Shown here piece after piece: positions 42,599 to 50,993 of a stretch of 64,000 bases of DNA (its first letter is position 1; each line of letters starts with the position of its first letter). The translations under genes were made by a program, and so were the position numbers. Below the pieces are notes generated by a model. The model saw nothing but the letters and a program-made list of their open reading frames with translations. It made no database searches and was not told the origin of the DNA. Origin of the DNA: Amycolatopsis nigrescens CSC17Ta-90 (lineage in GTDB: Bacteria; Actinomycetota; Actinomycetes; Mycobacteriales; Pseudonocardiaceae); the NCBI RefSeq assembly GCF_000384315.1, contig NZ_ARVW01000001.1:3844157-3908156 (forward strand), read 5' to 3'.

Positions 42599-43048
42599 TC
42601 AGTCTTCGAGGATGCGCGCGCTGCGCAGGGGAATGTCGTGCAGCAGCAGCCGGCTGCGCACCTCGCGGACCCCGAGCTCGCCCTTGAGCGCGGCCAGAAT
42701 CCGCTCGAACTCGCCGGTGTCGGTGCAGGCCAGCCGGATCTGGTAGTCGTACTCGCCGGTGGTCCGGAAGGCCTCCACGATCTGCGGGATGCTCGCCAGG
42801 TTCTGGTGGAACAGCTCGTTGTCGTAGCCCTCGCGCAGCCGGAGGTCGCTGATCAGGATCAGCGGCCGGCCGATCGCCTGGTAGTCCAGTGCCGCGTGGT
42901 AGCCGCGGATGACGCCGGACGAATGCAGCCGGCGCACCCGGTCGGCGGTGGTGTTCGCGGACAGCCGGACCGCCTTCGCCAGCTCCTGGTAGGTCAGCCT
43001 GCCGTCTTCGAGCAGCTGCGCGACCAGCTGCCGGTCGATGGCGTCCAT
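42599..43048 (-). CDS. Lrp/AsnC-family regulator
   Basis: 149 residues starting MDAIDRQLVAQLLEDGRLTY, with the winged helix SANTTADRVRRLHSSGVI and a RAM ligand domain (LACTDTGEFERILAAL). ATG 43048 matches the family start. These regulators sense amino acids and often control a divergent exporter; the 124-base gap to the divergent membrane-protein gene contains A/T-rich stretches (GAGATTAAC, TTGATTAGTC) that could be its operator. Confidence 0.92.
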   Translation of the reverse strand: MDAIDRQLVAQLLEDGRLTYQELAKAVRLSANTTADRVRRLHSSGVIRGYHAALDYQAIGRPLILISDLRLREGYDNELFHQNLASIPQIVEAFRTTGEYDYQIRLACTDTGEFERILAALKGELGVREVRSRLLLHDIPLRSARILED

Positions 43049-43172
43049 GCGCACTCCGATCGAGATTAACTCGGGTCTCAGCTTGATTAGTCGAGTATAT
43101 GTCGGAGTAGGTGCCGAAAGCACCGTGGATTCCTAGACAAAATCGGTCCGTGGTCGAGCAGGATCAGATCAT

Positions 43173-43955
43173 GTGGATGTACTCGTACTGAAGGTCCTGC
43201 TCACCCCCTGCCTGGTACTGGCGGTGTCACTGGCGCAGCGCCGTTGGGGACACGTGCTCGGCGGCAGGCTCACCGCGCTCCCGCTGACCTCCGGCCCGTT
43301 CGTGCTGATCCTGGTCTGCACCCAGGGCGCCGACGCCGGCCGCGCCGCCGTGCGCGGCATCCTGCTCGGCACTCCGGCCGTGATCGTTTTCTGCGCCCTG
43401 TACGGCCTGCTCGCCCGGCGCCTGGCCTGGCCGGTCTGCCTGCTCAGCACGGTCGTGGCCACGGCGCTGACCAGCGGGCTGCTGGTCTGGTCGTCGCCGC
43501 CGCTGTGGATCTCGCTGGTGATCACCGTGGCCGGGCTGGCGCTGGCCTGGCGGACCGCACGCTCCGCCACCGCGGCCGTCTCACCGGGCCCGGCCTGGGA
43601 GTTGCCGGCCAGGGTTGCGATCAGCGCCGTGCTGGTGCTGACCCTGGGCTGGGTTTCCGGACTGGTCGGCGCCGAAACGGCCGGGATACTGGCCACCCTG
43701 CCCGCGTTGCTGTGCGTGCTGGCGCCCTGCGCGCACCGGGCGGACGGCCCGGCCGGACCGATCCAGCTCACCGGCGGGGTGCTCGCCGGGGCGCCGGCCA
43801 CCGCGTTGTTCTTCCTGGTGCTGCTGGGCACGCTCGCCAAGTTGCCGGTCGCGCCGGCGTTCGGGCTGGCCGCGTTGTGCGCGCTCGGTGCCGGGGTGCT
43901 GGCTCAGAAGCTGACGTTCACACAGGCCAGGCGGGCCCCGGCGGTGCCGGCGTGA
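43173..43955 (+). CDS. Eight-to-nine-span membrane protein, likely target of the Lrp regulator
   Basis: 260 residues, very hydrophobic. Two similar halves can be seen: GHVLGGRLTALPLTSGPFVL near the start and GLVGAETAGILATLPALLCV in the middle, both G-[RT]-x-[AT]-x-LP, so it looks like an internal duplication. I do not recognise a named family. Divergent from the Lrp gene, so a metabolite exporter is plausible. Its 3' end overlaps the SOD gene by 52 bases, which is unusual. Confidence 0.65.
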   Translation: MDVLVLKVLLTPCLVLAVSLAQRRWGHVLGGRLTALPLTSGPFVLILVCTQGADAGRAAVRGILLGTPAVIVFCALYGLLARRLAWPVCLLSTVVATALTSGLLVWSSPPLWISLVITVAGLALAWRTARSATAAVSPGPAWELPARVAISAVLVLTLGWVSGLVGAETAGILATLPALLCVLAPCAHRADGPAGPIQLTGGVLAGAPATALFFLVLLGTLAKLPVAPAFGLAALCALGAGVLAQKLTFTQARRAPAVPA

Positions 43956-44476
43956 CCGGGATCGGTGTGCGTGTGCGTTTCGTGCAGCACTACCGAGCTC
44001 GCCCGGCGGTCCGCGGTGAACTGCCAGTCCACCCGTGACCGCGCGAGTCCGGTGCCGAGCGGGCTCGCGGTGAAGTCCAGCCAGATTTCGTTGTGCGGGT
44101 TGGCGTAGGCCGGGTCCACCGAAGGACTCACCGGGTCCGGCAGGTGCTGGTAGTGCGGTCCCGCCGCGTCCCCGGTCGCTCCGCACGGTTTGGTGTGCAC
44201 ATGCGCGCCGTACCGGTGGCCCGGCTCGAGCCCGCGGACCGCGAGCGCCACCGTGGTGCCGGGAGTGGGGGCGGACAGCGAGAAGACCCTGACGTGCGCG
44301 CCTTCCGGCACCAGCTCGGGCCGGTAGGTGACAGCGGTGGCGTCTGGACGGTAGGCGCCGAACTGCCCGCTCGCGGTGACGATGTGGAAGCTGTCGCCGG
44401 TGTCTTCGGCCGTGGCCTGACCCGCTCCGGCCAGCAAGGCGAACACGGCGACCGGCACCATGGCTGCGATACGCAT
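43904..44476 (-). CDS. sodC: Secreted Cu/Zn superoxide dismutase-like protein
   Basis: 190 residues with a Sec signal (MRIAAMVPVAVFALLAGAGQ, cleavage after ATA). Mature domain has metal-site His residues: YGAHVHTKPCG, GPHYQH and SVVLHETHTHTDPG, plus the Cys pair (KPCG, LACVNV) for the disulfide and the ending GTAGARLACV. Substitutions around the second His cluster relative to classical SodC mean activity is likely but not certain. Would remove superoxide outside the membrane. Confidence 0.82.
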   Translation of the reverse strand: MRIAAMVPVAVFALLAGAGQATAEDTGDSFHIVTASGQFGAYRPDATAVTYRPELVPEGAHVRVFSLSAPTPGTTVALAVRGLEPGHRYGAHVHTKPCGATGDAAGPHYQHLPDPVSPSVDPAYANPHNEIWLDFTASPLGTGLARSRVDWQFTADRRASSVVLHETHTHTDPGHAGTAGARLACVNVSF

Positions 44477-44578
44477 GGCCCAGTACTAGTCCGTTCGGCC
44501 GCACGGACGCCAATATTCCCACCTGATGGTGTGATTAAGTCCGGTTTCGGTGACCGTCTTCTTTGGTCAGTCTGCTCG

Positions 44579-44584
44579 TAACCT
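44579..44584 (+). promoter_or_regulatory. -10 box for a leaderless transcript of the EamA gene
   Basis: TAACCT fits TANNNT and ends seven bases before GTG 44592. No ribosome site precedes that GTG, so leaderless initiation is likely. Confidence 0.5.
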
Positions 44585-44591
44585 GACGATC

Positions 44592-45512
44592 GTGAACCGA
44601 ACCGCCGATCGCACCTGGCTGGTGGCCGTGGCCGCCGCGTTGTGGGGCACCGATGGTCTGCTCCGGCTGCCGCTGGCCGAGGCGCTGCCGGCCGGCACCG
44701 TGGTGTTCTGGGAACACCTGCTGGTGGTGCTCGTGCTGAGCCCGCTGATCCCGGCCGCGTTCCGCGCGCTGCGGGGCGGCACCGTCCGGGAATGGCTGGC
44801 CGTGCTGGTGATCGGCGGCGGCTCGTCGGCGCTGGCCACCGCGTTGTTCACCGCGGCCTTCCGGACCGGGGACCCGATCACCCCGCTGGTGCTGCAGAAG
44901 CTGCAGCCGGTGTTCGCGGTACTGGCCGCCTTCTTCGTGCTCGGTGAACGGATCCGGCCCGGCTACGCGCTGTTCGCGGCGCCCGCCCTCGTCGGTGCCT
45001 GGCTGCTCGCCTTCGCCGACCCGCTGCACATCCAGGTCTCCGCCCTGCGCGGCGCGCTGCTGGCCATCGGCGCCGCGGTGCTGTGGGCGGCCGGCACCGT
45101 GCTCGGGCGGCTGGTGTCCACCAGGCTGGCCGCGCGGGACGTGACGGTGCTGCGGTTCGCGGTCGGACTGCCGGTGGCCGCGCTGATCGTGGTGGTGCAG
45201 GGCGATTCCCTCGCGGTCGGCTGGGACAACGCGCTCGGCCTCGGTCTGCTCGCGCTGGTGCCCGGCCTGCTGGCGCTGAGCCTGTACTACGTGGGCCTGC
45301 GCTCCACTCCGGCCGCCCGCGCGACACTGGCCGAGCTGGCCTTCCCGGTGACCGCGGCGCTGATCGGGGTTTCCGTGCTGGGCAAGACGCTGTCCGGCAC
45401 CCAATGGCTCGGCCTTGCGATCGTGGTCGCATCGGTGACCGCACTCGGCTGGCACGAAAAAGCCCGCCGCCCCATGGTGCTCGAACCCGTTTCCGCAGCT
45501 CACCGGTCGTGA
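44592..45512 (+). CDS. EamA-family (DMT) transporter
   Basis: 306 residues from GTG 44592. Ten membrane spans in two EamA halves; VAAALWGTDGLLRLPLAEAL opens the first and IGAAVLWAAGTVLGRLV the second. Substrate unknown. It is divergent from the SOD gene and its stop lies in the stem of a perfect palindrome. Confidence 0.85.
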   Translation: MNRTADRTWLVAVAAALWGTDGLLRLPLAEALPAGTVVFWEHLLVVLVLSPLIPAAFRALRGGTVREWLAVLVIGGGSSALATALFTAAFRTGDPITPLVLQKLQPVFAVLAAFFVLGERIRPGYALFAAPALVGAWLLAFADPLHIQVSALRGALLAIGAAVLWAAGTVLGRLVSTRLAARDVTVLRFAVGLPVAALIVVVQGDSLAVGWDNALGLGLLALVPGLLALSLYYVGLRSTPAARATLAELAFPVTAALIGVSVLGKTLSGTQWLGLAIVVASVTALGWHEKARRPMVLEPVSAAHRS

Positions 45513-45553
45513 GTGAAAAGTGTTGCTGGGGCAACACTTTTCACTCACGACCG
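45504..45553. terminator. Perfect 23-bp palindromic terminator (family B)
   Basis: Left arm 45504-45526 (CGGTCGTGAGTGAAAAGTG...) and right arm 45531-45553 are exact complements with a TGGG loop. The stop of the EamA gene is inside the left arm and the right arm ends exactly at the stop of the convergent beta-propeller gene. Related copies are at 54,378 and, as a fragment, 52,507. Confidence 0.9.
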
Positions 45554-46567
45554 TCAGGCGGGGAGTAGGGCGGCGGAGTCGGGGTCGAGGCCGGTGGGGA
45601 AGGCGCCGATGACGGTGCGGGTGTTCAGGTCGAGCACGGAGACCCGGTTGTTGCCGAGCTGCGACACGTAGGCCAGCGGCTTGCCGGGGTGCAGCGCCAC
45701 CGCGGACGGGATGCCGTCCAGCTGCACCGACCAGATCGGCCGGAGGTCCGCGCTCAGCGCGGTGACCGTGTTGCGCACGATGTCGGTGACCAGTAGCTGG
45801 TCGCCGGCGGCCGGGTAGACGCGCAGCGGGTCGCCGTCCACCTTGAGGGTCTTGCGCACGGCCAGTGTCCTGGCGTCGAGGGCGACCACGGCGGGGGTCT
45901 TGCGGGCGCCGACGTAGAGGGTCTTCTCGTCCCGGCTCAGGCAGCTGCTCTCCGGGAGCTGCCCCGGCGTGACCACCACCGGCGCGGCGGCCGCGTCGTG
46001 CGGGCGCACCAGGCTGACCGTGTGCGAGAGCAGCCCGGTGACGTAGGCCCGTTCGCCGTCGCGGCTCAGGGAGAACAGGTGCGTCTTGATCCCGCCGGTG
46101 GGCACGGCGCGCGTCGGTGCCTGGTCGGTGCGCGGGTTGTCGAAGCCGAGCAGGACGGCCTTTTCCTCGCTCAGCGCGTAAAGCCGGTCCTTCGCGTCGA
46201 TGCCCATGCCGTGGATGCGGTTGAACGGCTGGGTGTCGATGGTCCGGACCAGTTTGCGGGCGGCGAGGTCGAGCACGAACACCGCCGCGCCGCCGGCCCC
46301 GGGCGTCGACGACATCTTCACGCCGTAATGCCCGACATACGCGAACTCACGGCGTGAGTCCACCACCAGCTCGTGCGGGTACTCGGGCAGTGCGACGGTT
46401 TCCAGCCGCTGCCCGGAGCCGGCGTCGAAGAAGCTCACCGCGTGTGCGCTCTTCTCCACCAACACGAGTACGTCAGATGCCGTCCGCGCGTTGGCTTCCG
46501 GCACGCCCGCCGCGGCCACCAGCCCGCTCGTGCCCACCAGCTTCATCATCGAGCGTCGCGTGATCAT
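45554..46567 (-). CDS. Secreted YVTN/NHL-like beta-propeller protein
   Basis: 337 residues. Tat-like signal (ITRRSMMKLVGTSGLVAAAG), then repeating blades of the YVTN type: VEKSAHAVSFFDAGSGQRLETV, LAYVSQLGNNRVSVLDLNTRTV. Such propellers are often surface or quinohemoprotein-like binding scaffolds with no enzyme activity. No partner gene is evident. Confidence 0.82.
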   Translation of the reverse strand: MITRRSMMKLVGTSGLVAAAGVPEANARTASDVLVLVEKSAHAVSFFDAGSGQRLETVALPEYPHELVVDSRREFAYVGHYGVKMSSTPGAGGAAVFVLDLAARKLVRTIDTQPFNRIHGMGIDAKDRLYALSEEKAVLLGFDNPRTDQAPTRAVPTGGIKTHLFSLSRDGERAYVTGLLSHTVSLVRPHDAAAAPVVVTPGQLPESSCLSRDEKTLYVGARKTPAVVALDARTLAVRKTLKVDGDPLRVYPAAGDQLLVTDIVRNTVTALSADLRPIWSVQLDGIPSAVALHPGKPLAYVSQLGNNRVSVLDLNTRTVIGAFPTGLDPDSAALLPA

Positions 46568-46596
46568 GGCTTCTTTCTACCGGCATCGGCCCATGT

Positions 46597-46645
46597 CGTG
46601 AAGGGCACCTTCCCTACCTTGAAGGTAGGCAAGGTGCCCTTCACG
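46597..46645 (-). terminator. Palindromic terminator after lysA (family A)
   Basis: CGTGAAGGGCACCTT ... AAGGTGCCCTTCACG with an inner CCTACCTT/AAGGTAGG stem, nearly perfect over ~24 bp per arm. Lies seven bases past the lysA stop. Confidence 0.85.
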
Positions 46646-46651
46646 GACAGC

Positions 46652-48007
46652 TCAGCCGAGGTCGCGGGCGAGGAGGTCGTCCTCGGTTTCGCGGCGGACG
46701 AGCAGCCGCGCGACGCCGTCGCGGACGCCGACCACCGGCGGGCGGCCGACCACGTTGTAGTTCGACGCCAGCGAGTGGTGGTAGGCGCCGGTGCACGGCA
46801 CGGCCAGCAGGTCACCGGCCTTGATGTCGCCCGGCAGCCGGATCCCGTCGGCCAGCACGTCCCCGGACTCGCAGTGCCGCCCGACCACCACCATCTCCTG
46901 GTGCGGCGCCCTGCTGTACCGGCCGACCAGCCGCGCGGTGTACTTCGCGCCGTACAGTGCCGGGCGCGGGTTGTCGCTCATCCCGCCGTCCACCGCGACG
47001 AAGGTGCGGCTGCCGCGCTTGACCGCGCCCACCCGGTAAACGGTGATCCCGGCCTGGCCGACAATCGCCCGGCCCGGCTCGATGGTCAGGCGGGGCATCG
47101 GGAACGCGCGCGACGAGCATTCGTAGCCGAGCGCGACCCGCAGCCGCCGGGCGTAGCCGGCCAGGTCGAACTCCGGATCGCCGGGCCGGTACGCCACCGC
47201 GTGCCCGCCGCCGAGGTCGAGCTGGGTCAGGGTGACGCCGTGCTTCTCGCGGATGCCGGCCAGCACCTGAACCATCCGCCGCGCCGCCAGCTCGTATTTG
47301 TCCACTCTGGACACTTGCGAGCCGAGGTGGCAGTGCAGCCCGGTCAGCACCAGGCTCGGCTGGGCGAGCACGGCGGCCACCGCGCGGTCGACGTTGTCGG
47401 CAGCGTCGGGACGCAGCGAAAACCCGAACTTCTGGCCCTCGGCGCCGGTGCTGATCTTGGCGTGCGTGCCGGCGTCGATGTCCGGGGTCACCCGCAGCAG
47501 CACCCGCTGGCCTTCCCGCGCCAGCGCGCCGAGCTGTTCGATCTCGTCCAGCGAGTCGAGCACGATCCGGCCGACGCCGTAGCCCAGCGCCGCCTTCAGG
47601 TCCTCGGGGGTCTTCACGTTGCCGTGCAGCAGAATCCGCTCGGCCGGGAAGCCGACTGACCTGGCCACCGCGATCTCACCGGCGGAGCAGGTGTCCAGGG
47701 ACAGGCCCTCTTCGGCGACCCAGCGCAGCACCGAGCGCACGCACATCGCCTTCCCGGCGAACGCGACCTCGGCCTCCGGCAGCGCCCGTCGGTAGGCCGC
47801 GGCGCGGCGGCGGACGTCGGCCTCGTCCAGGAAGTAGGCGGGGGTGCCGAACCGGGCGGCCAGCCCGCTGACCGCGGCACCGGCGAAGATCAGCTCACCG
47901 TCCGCGCCGAGTCGGGTCCCCGGCGGCCAGCCGGCCCGTTCCAGACGGTCCGATGCTTCGCACCCCAGACTCGGTAACAGCTCGGCGAGCGTCACGGTCT
48001 CCTCCAC
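46652..48007 (-). CDS. lysA: Diaminopimelate decarboxylase
   Basis: 451 residues. Fold type III PLP enzyme: PLP lysine K86 in VAFAGKAMCV, HCHLGSQ, GGGHAVAY, EPGRAIVGQAG, CESGD and the ending AYHHSLASNYN. It decarboxylates meso-diaminopimelate to L-lysine. GAYHHSLASNYN and CESGD strongly support LysA over other decarboxylases. Whether it is the only lysA in the genome cannot be told; the primary actinobacterial copy normally sits by argS/thrA-hom, not here. It lies next to a dapA-like gene. Confidence 0.88.
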   Translation of the reverse strand: MEETVTLAELLPSLGCEASDRLERAGWPPGTRLGADGELIFAGAAVSGLAARFGTPAYFLDEADVRRRAAAYRRALPEAEVAFAGKAMCVRSVLRWVAEEGLSLDTCSAGEIAVARSVGFPAERILLHGNVKTPEDLKAALGYGVGRIVLDSLDEIEQLGALAREGQRVLLRVTPDIDAGTHAKISTGAEGQKFGFSLRPDAADNVDRAVAAVLAQPSLVLTGLHCHLGSQVSRVDKYELAARRMVQVLAGIREKHGVTLTQLDLGGGHAVAYRPGDPEFDLAGYARRLRVALGYECSSRAFPMPRLTIEPGRAIVGQAGITVYRVGAVKRGSRTFVAVDGGMSDNPRPALYGAKYTARLVGRYSRAPHQEMVVVGRHCESGDVLADGIRLPGDIKAGDLLAVPCTGAYHHSLASNYNVVGRPPVVGVRDGVARLLVRRETEDDLLARDLG

Positions 48008-48112
48008 GTTTCGGCGATGTGTCCGGCCTTCGCCAGCACAACTCGAATCGGGCGAAGTGGGCTCGCCGGCTACGTGGTCCTGATGCGGCGCACGGCGGCG
48101 TTGACGGGTTGT

Positions 48113-49084
48113 TTATGCCCCGGTGGCCCCCGCCACAGGCGCCAGCTCCCAGGTTTTCAGCAGGGCGGCGACCCGTTCGCCGTCGCCGGGACTGAGCGGC
48201 GTGCTCGGCGGCCGGACGTCCGGCCGGCACAGCCCGAGCCTGGCCAGCGCGTCCTTCACCACGCTGACGTTGGCGGCCGAGGAGTTCGCCGCCCGCAGCT
48301 CCTCGAACGGCCGGATCCGCTCCCAGACCTTCATGGCCCCGGCGAAGTCGCCGTGGGTGAGCGCGTCGAACATCCGCAGCGAAGCGGCCGGGTGCACGTT
48401 CACCAGTCCGGAGGTGAAGCCGGTGGCGCCGACCGCGAAGTAGCCGGGAGCGGACAGTTCGGCCAGTCCGGCGATCCAGACGAAGCGGGAGAGCCCGGCG
48501 TCGCGGGCGACGGAGGCGAACCGCACCGGGTCCGGCACCGCGTACTTCACCCCGAGCACGTTCGGGCAGGCCGCGCCCAGCTCGGCCAGCGCCGAACCGT
48601 CGATGGCCGGGTTCCGCAGGTAGGGCACTACGCCGAGATCGGGCACCGCCTCCGCGATGGCCCGGTGGTAGGCCACCCAGCCGTCAGTGGAGACGTAGGG
48701 ATGCACCGGCTGGTGCACCATCACCAGCTCCGCGCCGGCTTCGCGGGCGTGCTCGGCGCCACTGATCGCGCCGGCCACGTCGTGCCCAACCCCGGCCAGC
48801 ACCACGGCCCGCGATCCGGCCGCGCGCGCGGTGAGCTCGACGCAGGTGCGGGTCTCCGCCTCGCTCAGCGCGTAGAACTCCCCGGTGTTGCCGTTCGGCG
48901 TGAGTACCCCGATCCCGGCGCCGACGAGCCGCTCGATGAGCGCGGTATACGCGCGCTCGTCCACCGCGCCGGCCTGGTCGAAGGGGGTGACCGGAATGGC
49001 GACTACCCCGGCCAACCGGGCCGACAGGGCTTCCCAGTAATCCGCCACTGGTATGTCCGATCTGATATACGATACTTCAGGCAA
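48113..49084 (-). CDS. DapA/NAL-superfamily aldolase or dehydratase
   Basis: 323 residues of the dihydrodipicolinate-synthase/N-acetylneuraminate-lyase superfamily. Schiff-base lysine K180 (VLGVKYAVPD), Tyr155 (VVPYLRN) and the substrate loop PNGNTGEF are present. The GNTGEF and YLRN variants resemble 5-dehydro-4-deoxyglucarate dehydratases more than true DapA (G-T-T-G-E, YNVP), so a sugar-acid role is more likely than lysine synthesis despite the adjacent lysA. Same strand as lysA, 105 bases upstream. Confidence 0.85.
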   Translation of the reverse strand: MPEVSYIRSDIPVADYWEALSARLAGVVAIPVTPFDQAGAVDERAYTALIERLVGAGIGVLTPNGNTGEFYALSEAETRTCVELTARAAGSRAVVLAGVGHDVAGAISGAEHAREAGAELVMVHQPVHPYVSTDGWVAYHRAIAEAVPDLGVVPYLRNPAIDGSALAELGAACPNVLGVKYAVPDPVRFASVARDAGLSRFVWIAGLAELSAPGYFAVGATGFTSGLVNVHPAASLRMFDALTHGDFAGAMKVWERIRPFEELRAANSSAANVSVVKDALARLGLCRPDVRPPSTPLSPGDGERVAALLKTWELAPVAGATGA

Positions 49085-49105
49085 TCTAGCACGGGCGGGA
49101 CAGTC

Positions 49106-50569
49106 CTAGCGGCTCAGGATCTGCTCGCGGAAGCGCCAGGCGCGATCGAGTATGCAGGCGCCGGGCGACGCCATCGGCTCATCGGTCAGCAGCCGGTGCA
49201 CGCTTTCTTCGTTGAAGGGCACGCCTTCCGATACCGAGGTGGACTCGGCCGCGGTGACGAGAATGCCTTCGGCGTTGATGCGCACGGCATCGCCGAAGAG
49301 TGCGTCGAAGACGTCGTCGTCCATGACCACGACGGTCAGGATGGTGGCGGTCAGGGTAAGCGTGTCGAGCCCGACGCCGAGGAAGTAGACCGCGACTTTG
49401 CCTTCGCTTCTCGCGTTCTGGAGCGCGCGATAGAGCGGCCATTGGGCGTAGTCGAGTGGTCTGCCCTGACTGCCGTCCCGCTCCGGCTCGCCGAGTAGCT
49501 CCTCGGAGTACTCCCGAACCATGTTCCGCCAGAGGTCGAAGTCGTTCGCCCGGTCCCAGGACGCGATGCTGGATGGCTGGAACTCGCCCGCCGGGATCAG
49601 CCCGTAAATGCCCGCTGCCGTCGCGACCTTCGCCGGATCTCGCCAGTGCAGCGGGAAGGTGGCTTCTCCGGTCGAACGGTTACGCCGGAGAGTCAAGGTT
49701 TCGATGGCGGGCATTACCGCGCGAGCTCGAAGGTCGAAAGGGTCCCCGATCAGGCCGCGTAGTGGCAGCCGTGTCCAATCGGCCGGTTCACCGGCAGACC
49801 GGGCGGCCGCGAGTTCGTGTGCGATCGCCTCGGAGACGTCGAGCTTGTCGAAGTAGGTCCCGAGGCAGAAAGTCATGCTCGCCGAGCTGCCGGACACCGC
49901 TACGTCGAGCAGCCGGTAGCTCGGCCGGTTTTCGAACAGCGCCGGCCTGTCCAGATAGCGAATCGCGGAGGTGTACCGCTCGAAACGACAGGCGGGCGCT
50001 CGCAGGGGCAGCACGCCGGACGCTTCGGGCTCGCTACCCGTGATGAAGATCGGATCGGGATCGTCCGCCCACTCGAGGTCGAGGTCTTCGATCCGCATCG
50101 GGCCGTCCGGCAGCCAGTTCCGGCGCGCGATGAACGGCACGTCGCCGATCCGCGCCTCCGGCCGGTAGAGGTCCGCGGCCGCACGGGCCAACTCTCCCCG
50201 ATGACGGTTCAGCCGGCGCCGCACCCGGCACCACTCGGCCTGGCTGATCTCCACCTGGTCGACGGCGCCGACCAGGGCGGAGGTCGCGGGTGCCGGCGCC
50301 GGCTGAAGGAGTTCCTTCGACAGGCCGAGTTCGGTTGGTGAGATGTTGAGCTGCTGCGCGATGCGCAACAGCATCTCCAGGTCGCGCACCTGCCGTTGAC
50401 CGGTCTCGATTTTCGAGACGTACGACTGGTCGAAGTTCAGCAGCTGGGCGAGTTCGGCTTGGCTCAGCCCGTTCGACCTCCGGTACTCCTGGAGGACGTC
50501 CGCGAGCAGTCCGGTGTTGAGCTCCAGGTCCGTCACCCGGGACGACAGCCACGAACTCCCCGCCTGCAT
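49106..50569 (-). CDS. XRE-family regulator with large C-terminal domain
   Basis: 487 residues from ATG 50569 with GGGGAG six bases ahead. N-terminal Cro/C1 helix-turn-helix (LSQAELAQLLNFDQSYVSKI, then ETGQRQVRDLEMLLRIAQQL). The C-terminal ~380 residues form a domain conserved in filamentous actinomycetes with no assigned function. Divergent from a small gene and next to the dapA-like gene; it may regulate either. Confidence 0.8.
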   Translation of the reverse strand: MQAGSSWLSSRVTDLELNTGLLADVLQEYRRSNGLSQAELAQLLNFDQSYVSKIETGQRQVRDLEMLLRIAQQLNISPTELGLSKELLQPAPAPATSALVGAVDQVEISQAEWCRVRRRLNRHRGELARAAADLYRPEARIGDVPFIARRNWLPDGPMRIEDLDLEWADDPDPIFITGSEPEASGVLPLRAPACRFERYTSAIRYLDRPALFENRPSYRLLDVAVSGSSASMTFCLGTYFDKLDVSEAIAHELAAARSAGEPADWTRLPLRGLIGDPFDLRARAVMPAIETLTLRRNRSTGEATFPLHWRDPAKVATAAGIYGLIPAGEFQPSSIASWDRANDFDLWRNMVREYSEELLGEPERDGSQGRPLDYAQWPLYRALQNARSEGKVAVYFLGVGLDTLTLTATILTVVVMDDDVFDALFGDAVRINAEGILVTAAESTSVSEGVPFNEESVHRLLTDEPMASPGACILDRAWRFREQILSR

Positions 50570-50678
50570 CGGATCTCCCCTTCGGAGGGTCGGAAGCTGC
50601 CCACCACAACACCGGACGCGTCGCGGAGTACCCGCTTGACGAGCACGTATGCCGGTCAGGCATGCACGGTACCCGGCC

Positions 50679-50975
50679 ATGACCACCTGGCCTTGGACAT
50701 CGGTCCGCCCGGCGATGGACCGTGGGCTCGTGACACTCCAGCTGATCCCGCCGCCACCCGGTGCCTCGGTCGCCGCAGTGGTGGGGCACTACCTGCGCCA
50801 ACTTCCCGAGGACGCGGACTCGCAGACCAGTCTCGTCTTCTACCGGAGGCTTCTCGCCGCGATGGACGCCGCGCCCAAGTCCGATCGCCGCTACACCTAT
50901 GACGAAGGCTGGTACGTCGAGATGCGCGACTGCGTCCAGCGCTGTATCGACTCCCATGCCGCCCGTTGCTCCTGA
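50679..50975 (+). CDS. Small hypothetical protein divergent from XRE regulator
   Basis: 98 residues from ATG 50679 (MTTWPWTSVRPAMDRGLVTL). No known domain. Contains YTYDEGWYVEMRDCVQRCID with two Cys at its C-terminal end. Divergent from the XRE gene across 109 bases, an arrangement common for actinomycete XRE regulators with small partners (often DUF397), but this is not DUF397. Confidence 0.55.
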   Translation: MTTWPWTSVRPAMDRGLVTLQLIPPPPGASVAAVVGHYLRQLPEDADSQTSLVFYRRLLAAMDAAPKSDRRYTYDEGWYVEMRDCVQRCIDSHAARCS

Positions 50976-50993
50976 AACCCCGGCGACTTGAGG

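Noticed and set aside
48113..49084. True dihydrodipicolinate synthase
   Set aside because: Active-site variants resemble sugar-acid dehydratases more than DapA, although the lysA neighbour pulls the other way.
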